A stretch of 34,468 nucleotides of DNA from an uncultured beta proteobacterium (GTDB taxonomy: Bacteria; Pseudomonadota; Gammaproteobacteria; Burkholderiales; Burkholderiaceae_C). The position numbers and the translations under genes are program-made. The stretch's first letter is position 1. Each line of letters begins with the position of its first letter. The notes beneath the pieces were generated by a model that did no database searches, was not told the origin of the DNA, and saw only the letters and a list, made by a program, of their open reading frames with translations. The stretch spans positions 1 through 34,468 of the forward strand of contig CAITQH010000012.1 of the NCBI GenBank assembly GCA_903894475.1, written 5' to 3'. Of the stretch, positions 16,021 through 23,386 are shown piece after piece.

Positions 16021-17037
16021 CTATTGCAACCCAATGTAGGATTCCAACTGGGCACGCAGTTCCAAGGGGCTCATGTAGCGCGCTGGAAGATGACCTTCGA
16101 TGGCCTGCACCAACTCGACCATTCTGGCGTTGATGGGCGTAGCCAGCGCTTGCGCTCGACCCAGACTGACAATCTCGCCGTTGAGTTGATTGACTTCGGT
16201 GGGTCGTCCAGCCTCGATGTCGGCCACCATGGAAGGATATGAACCCTGCTGAAGGCCATTGCGCAAGCTAGCGATCCACCAAGGCAAAGGACCGCCGTGC
16301 AGAATGATCTGGCGAAATAACCGGTAGGGTAAGGGCAATGGCAACTGGTACGGCACACCGGCACGCTCGATGACCGCAACCGCTTCGTCCAGTACGGCGG
16401 CGTAAATTGCACGCAAGTCTGGTACGGTCAGGAGATCTTTGGCTGTTGTGTGCGTCAGAGCGCACACCGCGTTGGCCAGATTGAGCAGAAGTTTGCCCCA
16501 TGCGATCGCTTCGCCATGGGTGTGTTTGACCTGCATGCCGCTATGGTCGAACAATCCAGGCAATCGCGAGTCTGCACTGTCGATGACAATCTGCGGCTTC
16601 GTCGTCATCCGTGAATGAAGCGGTGAGACAAGTTGGGCGTTGAACATGACGGTCATGTTGGCAACTTGACCCGCCGGATAGCGTCGTTTCAGGTGGGGCA
16701 GGGCGCTGATCCCATTCAAGGTCGACACCAAAGTGGTTTGCGATGGCAAAGTCGATGGCAACCTGGAAAGAACCTGTTCCATAGCTGCATGCTTGACGCA
16801 TATGAACAGATAAGCGACAGCCGTCAGGTCGATTTCGGTAGATAGTTCCGGCTTTTGCGTTGTCAGCGCTGGTGCGCCGGCAATGCGGTCCACCGTCAGA
16901 AAGGGGACGCTCTCAAATTTCATCTGGTCCGTTTCACGAATCAGCAAGCCGACGCGCTGACCCGCCGCCGTCAAGTATGCCGCCAGCGTGGTGCCAACAG
17001 CGCCTGCACCAATGACCAGAATCTCGGGCTTCGCCAT
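16021..17037 (-). CDS. ketopantoate reductase-like (PanE/ApbA family) NADP-dependent dehydrogenase
   Basis: 338 residues. The Rossmann fold starts at once with ILVIGAGAVG (6-15). The NG motif (Asn108 in STLNGIS) follows. The catalytic Lys is Lys182 in AWGKLLLNLANA with Asn186, as in PanE. The late block EAGRPTEVNQLNGEIV is the usual pantoate-binding region. The reference reaction is 2-dehydropantoate plus NADPH to pantoate in pantothenate/CoA synthesis. The family has many paralogues with other 2-oxoacid substrates, and this one is somewhat longer than E. coli PanE (about 303), so no symbol is given. It follows the rhodanese gene by 23 bases on the same strand; a functional link is not evident. 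Confidence 0.87.
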   Translation of the reverse strand: MAKPEILVIGAGAVGTTLAAYLTAAGQRVGLLIRETDQMKFESVPFLTVDRIAGAPALTTQKPELSTEIDLTAVAYLFICVKHAAMEQVLSRLPSTLPSQTTLVSTLNGISALPHLKRRYPAGQVANMTVMFNAQLVSPLHSRMTTKPQIVIDSADSRLPGLFDHSGMQVKHTHGEAIAWGKLLLNLANAVCALTHTTAKDLLTVPDLRAIYAAVLDEAVAVIERAGVPYQLPLPLPYRLFRQIILHGGPLPWWIASLRNGLQQGSYPSMVADIEAGRPTEVNQLNGEIVSLGRAQALATPINARMVELVQAIEGHLPARYMSPLELRAQLESYIGLQ

Positions 17038-17060
17038 GTTCAGTCAGGCAGCTGTGCAGG

Positions 17061-17390
17061 TCATCGGTGGATCGGTCGACCGGTTCTAAGAGCAACCGTG
17101 CCTGCGGAGACGCCGTTGACTACATTTGCATAGTTCTGTCGTTGCAAAAACTGCACGGCCTGCCCGGAGCGCGCACCAGATTGACAGTACACCACGATCT
17201 GCTTGGACTTGTCTGGGGCGACGCTTTCATATTCCTGCACAAAACGATCGAGCGGAAGATTGAAAGCCCCCTGGACGTGACCCGAGGCATATTCACTGGG
17301 TGTACGCACGTCCAGCAACAAAGCGTCGTCGACCCATGCAGGTGCTGTTGAGTCAGCGGAAGGGGAAATTAGGTTACTTAACCAGTTCAC
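17061..17390 (-). CDS. rhodanese-like single-domain sulfurtransferase
   Basis: 109 residues, one rhodanese domain. Motifs are LLLDVRTPSEYASGHVQGAFNLP (residues 24-46), with the CH2A-type DVR...E..GH..GA signature. The active-site loop is CQSGARSG with Cys69 positioned to carry a persulfide. A short N-terminal segment (MNWLSNLISP) is not a clear signal peptide, so the protein is probably cytosolic. It could act in sulfur transfer or thiosulfate/cyanide detoxification; the partner is unknown. It is the first gene of a two-gene unit with the ketopantoate-reductase-like gene and is divergent from the CBS-domain gene. Confidence 0.92.
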   Translation of the reverse strand: MNWLSNLISPSADSTAPAWVDDALLLDVRTPSEYASGHVQGAFNLPLDRFVQEYESVAPDKSKQIVVYCQSGARSGQAVQFLQRQNYANVVNGVSAGTVALRTGRPIHR

Positions 17391-17526
17391 TAGACGCTTT
17401 CAAATTTTGGAGCGCTGAATGATATGTCAAAACGACACATTGAGAATCAGGGACGCCCGAAATCCAGTAGCTTGACCGGCGGGTTTTCCGTTACCATCAA
17501 AAGCCTCGCTCCGCAAAGGTACCAAA

Positions 17527-18126
17527 GTGACTCAAGACATGAACTATCGGGCACTGCAGAAAACGCCAATCTCGCCAATGGGTTGCCAACTGCTGGAAGC
17601 CTTCAATCCGCCCGCAGTGGGTGCCGATTCCCCTGCTATTCTTGTGATGACCGACCTCTCCAGAGTGCCTTCGGCCACCATCGTCCCTGATGCAACGCTT
17701 GATGAAGCGAACCACTCCATGTTGGTTCGCGGTGTGAGATTGCTTCTGGTGGTGGGTGACAGCAACAGAATTGCGGGCTTGGTGACGACGGTTGATGCAC
17801 TCGGAGAGAAGCCGGTCCTGGTGGCCCAGAAACGTCAGTGCAAGCGCAGTGAATTGCGGGTTGCAGACGTCATGGTCCCGGTCGAAAAGATGGATGCAAT
17901 GAACATCGATGATGTCAGGAAGGCTTGCGTTGGCAACATCGTGGCTTCCCTGAAATCAGACGGTAGAGCCCACGCCATCGTTGTTGGACAGGGGCCGGAT
18001 GGCAGACAGTCCCTGGTGGGCATATTTTCAACGTCGCAAATCGCGCGTCAGTTAGGGGTTCAGATTCACACCCATGAAATGGCCAGAACCTTTGCTGAAA
18101 TTGAAGCTGTCATCGCAGCGGTCTGA
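17527..18126 (+). CDS. CBS-domain protein
   Basis: 199 residues with a GTG start at 17527, supported by AAAGG 8 bases upstream. The ATG four codons later is too far from that site. Two CBS motifs are visible: residues about 48-100 (VPSATIVPDATLDEANHSML, then RLLLVVGDSNRIAGLVTTVDAL) and about 113-180 (VADVMVPVEKMDAMNIDDV, then HAIVVG and LVGIFSTSQIAR). Together they form a Bateman module that normally binds adenine nucleotides or SAM. No catalytic or membrane domain is attached, so it is probably a stand-alone sensor or regulator. Its partner is not evident. It precedes the esterase gene by 54 bases on the same strand. Confidence 0.85.
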   Translation: MTQDMNYRALQKTPISPMGCQLLEAFNPPAVGADSPAILVMTDLSRVPSATIVPDATLDEANHSMLVRGVRLLLVVGDSNRIAGLVTTVDALGEKPVLVAQKRQCKRSELRVADVMVPVEKMDAMNIDDVRKACVGNIVASLKSDGRAHAIVVGQGPDGRQSLVGIFSTSQIARQLGVQIHTHEMARTFAEIEAVIAAV

Positions 18127-18180
18127 GGGCGACCGGCAGGCGACTCCGCGCAATGCAAACTTTGGCATCGGAGAATGCTG

Positions 18181-19152
18181 ATGCCTCGCTGGCTGGACAT
18201 GACTGCATCAAGACAGTTGGCCCGCCGCATTGCACTTGATGCCGGCATGCATGCTCTGGCGGGACTGGTTGACTTCATGCCACGCATGAAGCAGCGCATG
18301 AATACTTGCCGGCTGATTGAGGACGTCGAATATGCCCGTCATGGGGGTCAAATTCTGCGACTCGATGTTCTGCAACCCAATGGACCGGGACCCCATCCGG
18401 CGCTGATTTACTTTCATGGCGGCGGATTTGCCATCGGCTCCAAGCGCACCCACCGGGCTCTGGCCGCCGCCTATGCATCGCAGGGCTACCTTGTTTGCAA
18501 CGTGGACTACCGTCTGGCACCAAAACACCCATTCCCTGCCGCCATCGAGGATGCCTGCGCTGCCTGGATGTGGGCAGCAGACCATGTCAAAGACTATGGG
18601 GGAGACTCGACCTGTATCGGGTTGGCCGGCGAATCGGCTGGTGCCAATCTGGCGCTTGCGGTCACGCTGGCCTGTTGCACGCCTCGGCCGGAGCCGTTCG
18701 CGATTCGATTATTCGAGAGGGGCTTGCGCCCGGCACTGGCCCTGTTGTACTGCGGCTTCTTGCAGGCAAGCGAGCCCGAGCGCCACCTCGGCTCAGGGGT
18801 ATCCGCCATGGCAGCAAGAATTGCAAGGGATGCGGCACGTTCTTACCTGGGCAGATTTGCTCACCAGCCCGATGCTAAACATGCGTTGGCTGACCCTCTT
18901 TGTGTGGTCGAGGCGATGACGGCCGCGCCGGACTTGCCGCCCATCTTTATCGCTGCAGGACTTGAGGACCCTGTCGCGGCTGACTCCGAGCGACTTGAGA
19001 TCGCGTTGAAGCGGCTGCACGCATCCTGCACCGCGCACTACTACCCCGGCGAAACCCACGCGTTTCATGTGATGTTCTGGCGCGAGCAAGCTGTTCGCTG
19101 CTGGCGCGACAGTTTTGAGTTTCTTCAGCAGCATCAACCGGTCAAGTCTTAG
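18181..19152 (+). CDS. alpha/beta hydrolase of the hormone-sensitive lipase (HSL) family
   Basis: 323 residues. The ATG at 18181 is preferred because GGAGA sits 6 bases upstream; the ATG at 18175 touches that site. The HSL (family IV esterase) oxyanion-hole motif HGGGF is at 79-83. The nucleophile elbow GESAG has Ser152, and Asp263 (GLEDPVAAD) and His293 (GETHAFHV) complete the triad. It has no signal peptide, so it is probably an intracellular esterase for short- or medium-chain esters. A terminator-like hairpin lies about 190 bases after the stop. The co-directional upstream CBS-domain gene may share its transcript. Confidence 0.92.
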   Translation: MPRWLDMTASRQLARRIALDAGMHALAGLVDFMPRMKQRMNTCRLIEDVEYARHGGQILRLDVLQPNGPGPHPALIYFHGGGFAIGSKRTHRALAAAYASQGYLVCNVDYRLAPKHPFPAAIEDACAAWMWAADHVKDYGGDSTCIGLAGESAGANLALAVTLACCTPRPEPFAIRLFERGLRPALALLYCGFLQASEPERHLGSGVSAMAARIARDAARSYLGRFAHQPDAKHALADPLCVVEAMTAAPDLPPIFIAAGLEDPVAADSERLEIALKRLHASCTAHYYPGETHAFHVMFWREQAVRCWRDSFEFLQQHQPVKS

Positions 19153-19342
19153 TTGACACGGGGCACGTCGCCTTATCGGGCCTGCCAAACCCTGACTCCT
19201 GGACGGCGACCATCGACTTAACTCACGGCTGTATAAAGCCGCTGTTGAAGCCCTCACTGCCACCTTGGCAAAGATTGAAGTTCCGGCACTCGTGAGAATG
19301 ACCCCAGCCTACGCTGCCTGATTACTCAAGCCCTCAAGCGCG

Positions 19343-19377
19343 GCGCCCCCTGTTTCACGACAGGGCGCTTACTTTTT
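19343..19377 (+). terminator. putative rho-independent terminator after the esterase gene
   Basis: GCG-CCCTGT pairs with ACAGGGCGC around a TTCACG loop, with two unpaired C in the left arm. It is followed by TTACTTTTT. The stem is G+C-rich and the T-run is short but present. It lies on the same strand as the esterase, about 190 bases downstream; the distance and the bulge weaken the call. Confidence 0.45.
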
Positions 19378-19409
19378 GAATTGACCGTCTACTACCAAGT
19401 AGCGATTTA

Positions 19410-19595
19410 TCAGTGATTCAACCACTGCCGAAGCCTTTGTCCTGCTTCGGTCCGTCTTTCATCCAATGTATTGGCCGTTCTGACAACGCTTGGGTCCGCC
19501 GAACTGCTGGCTCTTGTGCATAGCTCCGTGATTGAAAAGACCGCCAGTGCAGCGAGCAAGCTTGATAAAACTGCAGCGACAAGAAATGGTCTCAT
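19410..19595 (-). CDS. small single-pass membrane protein, 61 residues, unknown function
   Basis: An ATG at 19595 is preceded by a near-ideal ribosome-binding site, GGAGG with a 6-base spacer, which is stronger than most in the window. The product has a short basic start (MRPF), one hydrophobic helix at about 4-24 (VAAVLSSLLAALAVFSI), then a polar, Arg-rich tail ending RLRQWLNH. The topology could be N-in with a periplasmic tail, or an uncleaved or cleaved signal peptide; 'SITELCTRA' could contain a cleavage site. I recognise no family. The frame stays open for 73 codons upstream, but there is no support for a longer protein. Isolated between the esterase terminator and the chromate operon, on the operon's strand, 324 bases beyond its last gene. 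Confidence 0.5.
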   Translation of the reverse strand: MRPFLVAAVLSSLLAALAVFSITELCTRASSSADPSVVRTANTLDERRTEAGQRLRQWLNH

Positions 19596-19919
19596 ATCAA
19601 ACCTCCAATAAAGCCGCATCAAATCCTGCGACTGACGCCCGTGACAGAGTTGCCGAGCCCCTGCAGGGCCCCCGGTCAGTAATTCGGCTGACCGAACACT
19701 TGGCGCGAGGCCATCTGCCAGCCAGACTTTGCTACCAAAGCACAACATCGCGTCGCCTGGTGACATTGGACGCCGATAACTAAGAATGGCTCTGGCTGAG
19801 CCGATATTGACCATACCTGCATGTCAACAAACGCTGCGTGCGAAACCTGTACCGGCTGATTCTTTGCCCGAAACTGACAGTGTGGTGGCGGCCGGTCCTT
19901 GCGCTGGGCAAGCCCTTAT
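19596..19919. other. 324-bp gap without a convincing gene
   Basis: Between the 61-codon ORF and the chromate operon I see no supported gene. The minus frame is open upstream of the small ORF but shows no family pattern or extra ribosome-binding site. A 7-bp perfect inverted repeat, CGGTCAG/CTGACCG with an 8-base loop, is at 19673-19694. Its role is unknown. Confidence 0.5.
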
Positions 19920-20339
19920 TCAGCAACTCTTGCACCAAGCATAAAGCGCGTCGTACATCACCATCCCATGCGCAAGCATCTGGTGGTCATCCGGGAAGTT
20001 TCTGGACAGTCCGAGCGACAACGCGTAAAGACCTGCCGACTGGGGCGTCAGGTCAAGCCGGGATGTGTCCGCGCCGCGAACGATGCGGGCCAGTCGATGC
20101 AAGGCAGGATCCTCCAGTTTGTATTCCCGAAGGAACGCATCAAAGCTACAAAGCTCTCCAACGTGCGTCATGTCGACGCCAGGGACGTCGTAAGGAACGG
20201 CCCCTGTCTTCTGCGCCGTTTGCAAAACTTTGTCTGCCGGGACATACAGGAATTCGGGATCCGTGTCGATGAACCGAGCGATAAGCCAAGGACATGCAAT
20301 GCGGTCAATCTTGGGTCGCGCGCGTGTGACCCACTTCAT
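19920..20339 (-). CDS. stand-alone Chrome_Resist domain protein (ChrB C-terminal-domain family)
   Basis: 139 residues from the ATG at 20339, with GGGAG 7 bases upstream. It is the complete Chrome_Resist (PF09828) domain: RPKIDRIACPWLIARFID at about 8-25, YDVPGVDMTHVGELCSF near 49, then a helical C-terminus with LARIVRGAD and MLAHGMVMYDALYAWC. Cys and His in IACPWL and MTHVGELC are conserved in the stand-alone type and may bind a metal or cofactor (inference). The larger ChrB of the same operon carries a diverged second copy of this domain, with Gly in place of that first Cys. It is the last gene of the chr operon, with its ATG overlapping the stop of the small ORF by four bases. The likely role is chromate resistance; the biochemical activity is not established. 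Confidence 0.9.
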   Translation of the reverse strand: MKWVTRARPKIDRIACPWLIARFIDTDPEFLYVPADKVLQTAQKTGAVPYDVPGVDMTHVGELCSFDAFLREYKLEDPALHRLARIVRGADTSRLDLTPQSAGLYALSLGLSRNFPDDHQMLAHGMVMYDALYAWCKSC

Positions 20340-20491
20340 GGTGCGACTCCCATGGACTGGACCGCCTGACCGGCATTTTGCCAACCCTGGATGGCGCCAA
20401 CCAGGGTGCACGCGTCAGGTCGCTCTGCGAGCAAGCTTTTGGCGGTCAGTGCAGCCGTGTCAAAGGGCAAGTCTTGAATGTGATTTTCCAT
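20336..20491 (-). CDS. 51-codon ORF between chrA and the Chrome_Resist gene, rhodanese-like C-terminus
   Basis: It starts at an ATG 10 bases after the chrA stop, with a GAGAAG site, and ends in a 4-base ATGA overlap with the next gene, so the spacing suits a translated operon member. The product MENHIQDLPFDTAALTAKSL continues to a tail TLVGAIQGWQNAGQAVQSM. That tail matches the last helix pattern of rhodanese domains (xLxGGIxGWxxAGxPV). No active-site Cys loop is present. It is too short for a rhodanese and is best read as an internally deleted remnant kept for coupling, or a chance ORF. Rhodanese-like genes do occur in chr operons, which supports the remnant reading. Confidence 0.4.
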   Translation of the reverse strand: MENHIQDLPFDTAALTAKSLLAERPDACTLVGAIQGWQNAGQAVQSMGVAP

Positions 20492-20501
20492 ATGCCGCTT
20501 C

Positions 20502-21869
20502 TCAGGAAATTGCGGGACGCAGCAAGGTCAAAGCCAGTCCAGCCAAGCCCGACGCCAACACGACGGGAATGACGCCCAACTTGAAGCGAAACAATGCAGT
20601 GCCCGCACACACGCCGATGAGCGCTGATGCCCATTCGAAGTGGCCTGGCATGCCTTGCGGCCAGAGCACATGGTAAGCAAAGAAGACCGCCAGATTCACG
20701 ATGACGCCAACCACCGCAGCCGTGATGCCACTGAGCGGAGCCGTGAACTTCAGGTTGCCGTGCGTCGACTCGATAAATGGCGCACCAAGAAAGATGAAGA
20801 GGAAGGATGGAAGGAATGTGAAGAAGGTCACCACCGAAGCCGCCACAGCGCCAGAGATAAAGAGAGCGTCCGAGCCAAAGATGGCCCGGGTCCAGCCACC
20901 GACGAAGCCCACGAAAGAGACCACCATGATGAGCGGGCCGGGTGTCGTCTCGCCCAAGGCCAGGCCATCAATCATCTGCGCTGCCGTAAGCCATTGGAAA
21001 TTCTCGACGGCGCCCTGAAACACGTATGGCAATACCGCGTACGCGCCGCCAAAGGTCATGAGCGCCGCCTTGGTGAAGAACCAGCCCATCTGCGTCAGCA
21101 CCGAATCCCATCCATAGGCCGCGGTCAGGGCACCAATGCCGGCAAGCCATAGAGCAAGGCATACAACAAGCACCCGGGTAAAGCGTGGCCAAGTGAACAA
21201 TGCATGTTCAGGTGTCGGTGTGTTGTCATCAATCAGGGAAGGTCCGCACGACTTGGCGGCTTTGCCGTGACCGCCGCCTGCAGCGAACTTGCCAGGCGCC
21301 AAGCGACCGCCAAAGTAGCCAACGACGCCGGCGGCCAAAACAATGAGAGGAAACGGCAACTGCAAGGCGAATATCGCCAGAAAGGCTGACACTGCAATAG
21401 CCCACAGCCAACTGTTCTTCAAAGAGCGGGAGCCCACCCGGTAGGCCGCGTGCACCACCAGGGCGGTTACAGCTGGCTTGATGCCATAAAACACGCCAGC
21501 GATGGCCGGGACGTTGCCATACGCCATATAGACCCACGACAGACCCACGAGAATGAACAGCGAGGGCAACACAAACAGAACCCCTGCGACGATTCCGCCC
21601 CAGGTTCGGTGCATCAACCACCCGATGTAGATAGCCAATTGCTGTGCTTCAGGTCCTGGCAGCAACATGCAGTAGTTCAACGCATGCAGAAATCGGTTCT
21701 CGGAAATCCAGCGCCGCCGCTCCACCAGGTCCTCGTGCATGATGGCTATCTGCCCGGCGGGGCCGCCAAAGCTGATGAAACCAAGCTTGAGCCAGTAGTA
21801 GAAGGCTTGCGCAAGGGTCAGCCTTTGGGGCACCTCGGCAACGGTGGCTGTGGCTGTGGCTGTGTTCAT
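20502..21869 (-). CDS. chrA: chromate efflux transporter ChrA (CHR superfamily, long two-domain form)
   Basis: 455 residues with two homologous CHR domains, each about 180-200 residues of hydrophobic helices. The first carries [19 protein letters not shown] (residues 33-51) and [15 protein letters not shown]. The second carries the matching [16 protein letters not shown] and [19 protein letters not shown] hydrophilic linker at about 205-235 separates them. It sits in the inner membrane and exports chromate, lowering the cytoplasmic Cr(VI) load. The start ATG overlaps the chrB stop by four bases. Length and order (chrB-chrA) match typical proteobacterial chromate operons. Confidence 0.95.
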   Translation of the reverse strand: MNTATATATVAEVPQRLTLAQAFYYWLKLGFISFGGPAGQIAIMHEDLVERRRWISENRFLHALNYCMLLPGPEAQQLAIYIGWLMHRTWGGIVAGVLFVLPSLFILVGLSWVYMAYGNVPAIAGVFYGIKPAVTALVVHAAYRVGSRSLKNSWLWAIAVSAFLAIFALQLPFPLIVLAAGVVGYFGGRLAPGKFAAGGGHGKAAKSCGPSLIDDNTPTPEHALFTWPRFTRVLVVCLALWLAGIGALTAAYGWDSVLTQMGWFFTKAALMTFGGAYAVLPYVFQGAVENFQWLTAAQMIDGLALGETTPGPLIMVVSFVGFVGGWTRAIFGSDALFISGAVAASVVTFFTFLPSFLFIFLGAPFIESTHGNLKFTAPLSGITAAVVGVIVNLAVFFAYHVLWPQGMPGHFEWASALIGVCAGTALFRFKLGVIPVVLASGLAGLALTLLRPAIS

Positions 21870-22810
21870 GGGCGTACCTTCATGGCGGTATACAGGGAGT
21901 CAAAAATGGACAAGGAGGCGTCAAACAATGCGTCATCCTTTGCGTGTTGTGCTTGCAGGCCCCGTACGAGGGTCTCGACACCGGCGGCTTCGTTGACTGG
22001 GATTCCGCCAATGTCGATGTAGTGCACCAATTCGCACAGGCGCTGGATTCCGAGGTCAGTATCCAGCCCGAAGGTATGGGCCAATACCTCAAATGTGACC
22101 CTGTCGCCCACATGGGTGAAACGGGCGTTGTCGAAATCGAAGCCCAGCGCAGTCTTCGGGCATTTCTTCAGGTTGGTCAACCAGACAAATTTCGCTGATT
22201 TGTCGACAAAGCGCTGAATCAGCCAGCCGCTGGCGAGACGGTCAATCCAGGGGCGTTTGCGCGTGGCCCACGTTCTGCCTTGGAACGCCTCGATTGCCAG
22301 GCGTTGCATAGTCTGGGTCCGCGGCCTCGGTTCGCCGGGCGATAGGTGCCGCTTGACTTCGCTGCGCAGCGCCAGCAGCGCAGCGCTGGCTTTTTCACTT
22401 GACTGGCCAGGAAAGAAATCAATGGCTTGTGCAGCATGAAGTTGTTGCTCGATGCCCCGCAATGCCTTGTGGAGTTCGATTTCGCTGGAACTCTTGATAG
22501 TCCGGCGCACTTCTTTGATGGACTGAAGCAGTTCGGCATAGAGCTCAGAGCGGTCAAACAGAGCTCGAAACGCCATTTCCTGTGTTTTGTCGCGTGCATC
22601 GACGACGAGCATGTGGGCGTCTACGCGACTCTCCTGGATAAGGTGCTCCATGTCCCAGAGCGCTTGCGCCGTCGGAGCATCGGATGGAAGCAGGTAGACA
22701 CCCTCTCGCAGCGTCCCGGCCCCGGTTGCTTTAAGTGCCCGCCAGACCCTTACTCGCAGAGCGCTGGGACGGGTCGGCAGCGTTGCAGTCAATATCAGCC
22801 ATCTTGTCAT
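21866..22810 (-). CDS. chrB: ChrB, chromate resistance/regulatory protein
   Basis: 314 residues. The N-terminal domain opens [21 protein letters not shown] and continues with LREGVYLLP, typical of the ChrB winged-helix-like regulator. A coiled middle follows (about 80-150). The C-terminal Chrome_Resist domain (about 185-305) has [37 protein letters not shown] and [10 protein letters not shown]. ChrB is known as the chromate-responsive regulator of chr operons. The ATG at 22810 lacks a ribosome-binding site. GATAAT lies only about 6 bases upstream on the coding strand, so a leaderless transcript is possible. First gene of the operon; a near-palindrome at 22818-22836 is the candidate operator. 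Confidence 0.92.
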   Translation of the reverse strand: MTRWLILTATLPTRPSALRVRVWRALKATGAGTLREGVYLLPSDAPTAQALWDMEHLIQESRVDAHMLVVDARDKTQEMAFRALFDRSELYAELLQSIKEVRRTIKSSSEIELHKALRGIEQQLHAAQAIDFFPGQSSEKASAALLALRSEVKRHLSPGEPRPRTQTMQRLAIEAFQGRTWATRKRPWIDRLASGWLIQRFVDKSAKFVWLTNLKKCPKTALGFDFDNARFTHVGDRVTFEVLAHTFGLDTDLGIQRLCELVHYIDIGGIPVNEAAGVETLVRGLQAQHAKDDALFDASLSIFDSLYTAMKVRP

Positions 22811-22817
22811 GTAGCAA

Positions 22818-22836
22818 TTATCGCATAGTGTGATAA
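22818..22836. promoter_or_regulatory. candidate ChrB operator overlapping the chr promoter
   Basis: TTATCGCATAGTGTGATAA is an interrupted palindrome (TTATC-n-CA-nnn-TG-n-GATAA) placed 8 bases before the chrB start. On the minus strand it contains GATAAT, which can serve as a -10 box. Occupancy would block RNA polymerase, as expected for chromate-relieved repression. The role is inferred from symmetry and position. Confidence 0.5.
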
Positions 22837-23044
22837 CTGATACACAGGACAGCTATATGGTGTTAGCCCGATTGCAACTTATGCATCCAGTTGGCGCTCC
22901 CCCACGAATTCGAAGTGAAAACGGCGGTTGCTGGTCCGTCACACAACTCGGTCTGACAAGGACGGCGAAGTCCAAACAGGCCCGGTTAAAGTGCGCTTCG
23001 TTTAGGCGGACTTCGAAGCACTCGGAAAAAGTTTACGATGCCGC

Positions 23045-23290
23045 ATGGACGAACTTAAAACTCTTGAAGCGATGGGCCTGGTCCTTCCGAGTCCGGCCTA
23101 CATCTTTGGGGCCATCCTTTTTGGCGTCATCGGATACATTGTTTTCAGGCGAGGCAGGAAGACCGAGCGCTCGGTGTTGACCTGGTCAGGCGTCGCGTTG
23201 ATGCTGTACCCCTACGCTGTATCTGAGACTTGGCTTCTGTGGCTAATCGGTGCCGGACTTTGCGGGTGGGTACATCTCAAGTGGAATTGA
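23045..23290 (+). CDS. small membrane protein, 81 residues, conserved type of unknown function
   Basis: Two to three hydrophobic helices: about 17-34 (SPAYIFGAILFGVIGYIVF), 44-58 and 60-76. They are separated by a basic loop (RRGRKTERS), which places that loop in the cytoplasm. The pattern 'LPSPAYIxGAILFGxIGYxxFRxGRK' is one I associate with short hypothetical proteins common in Burkholderiales; no function is known. The ATG at 23045 has only a distant GGAAAAAG as ribosome-binding site. It stands alone, divergent from the chromate operon and 96 bases before the saccharopine-dehydrogenase-like gene on the same strand. Confidence 0.7.
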   Translation: MDELKTLEAMGLVLPSPAYIFGAILFGVIGYIVFRRGRKTERSVLTWSGVALMLYPYAVSETWLLWLIGAGLCGWVHLKWN

Positions 23291-23386
23291 GCGTAGTGGC
23301 GGCGCCGGCAACCAGGCAGAAGGCACCGACCGAGGGGGCCAGCCCTGCAATGCCTGTTTCAGTAGGAAGATCCAAGGACACAAACC

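Noticed and set aside
22998..23027. Imperfect hairpin AGTGCGCTTCG...CGAAGCACT as an ncRNA or terminator
   Set aside because: The stem has a two-base bulge and a long loop with no T-run; evidence is too weak.
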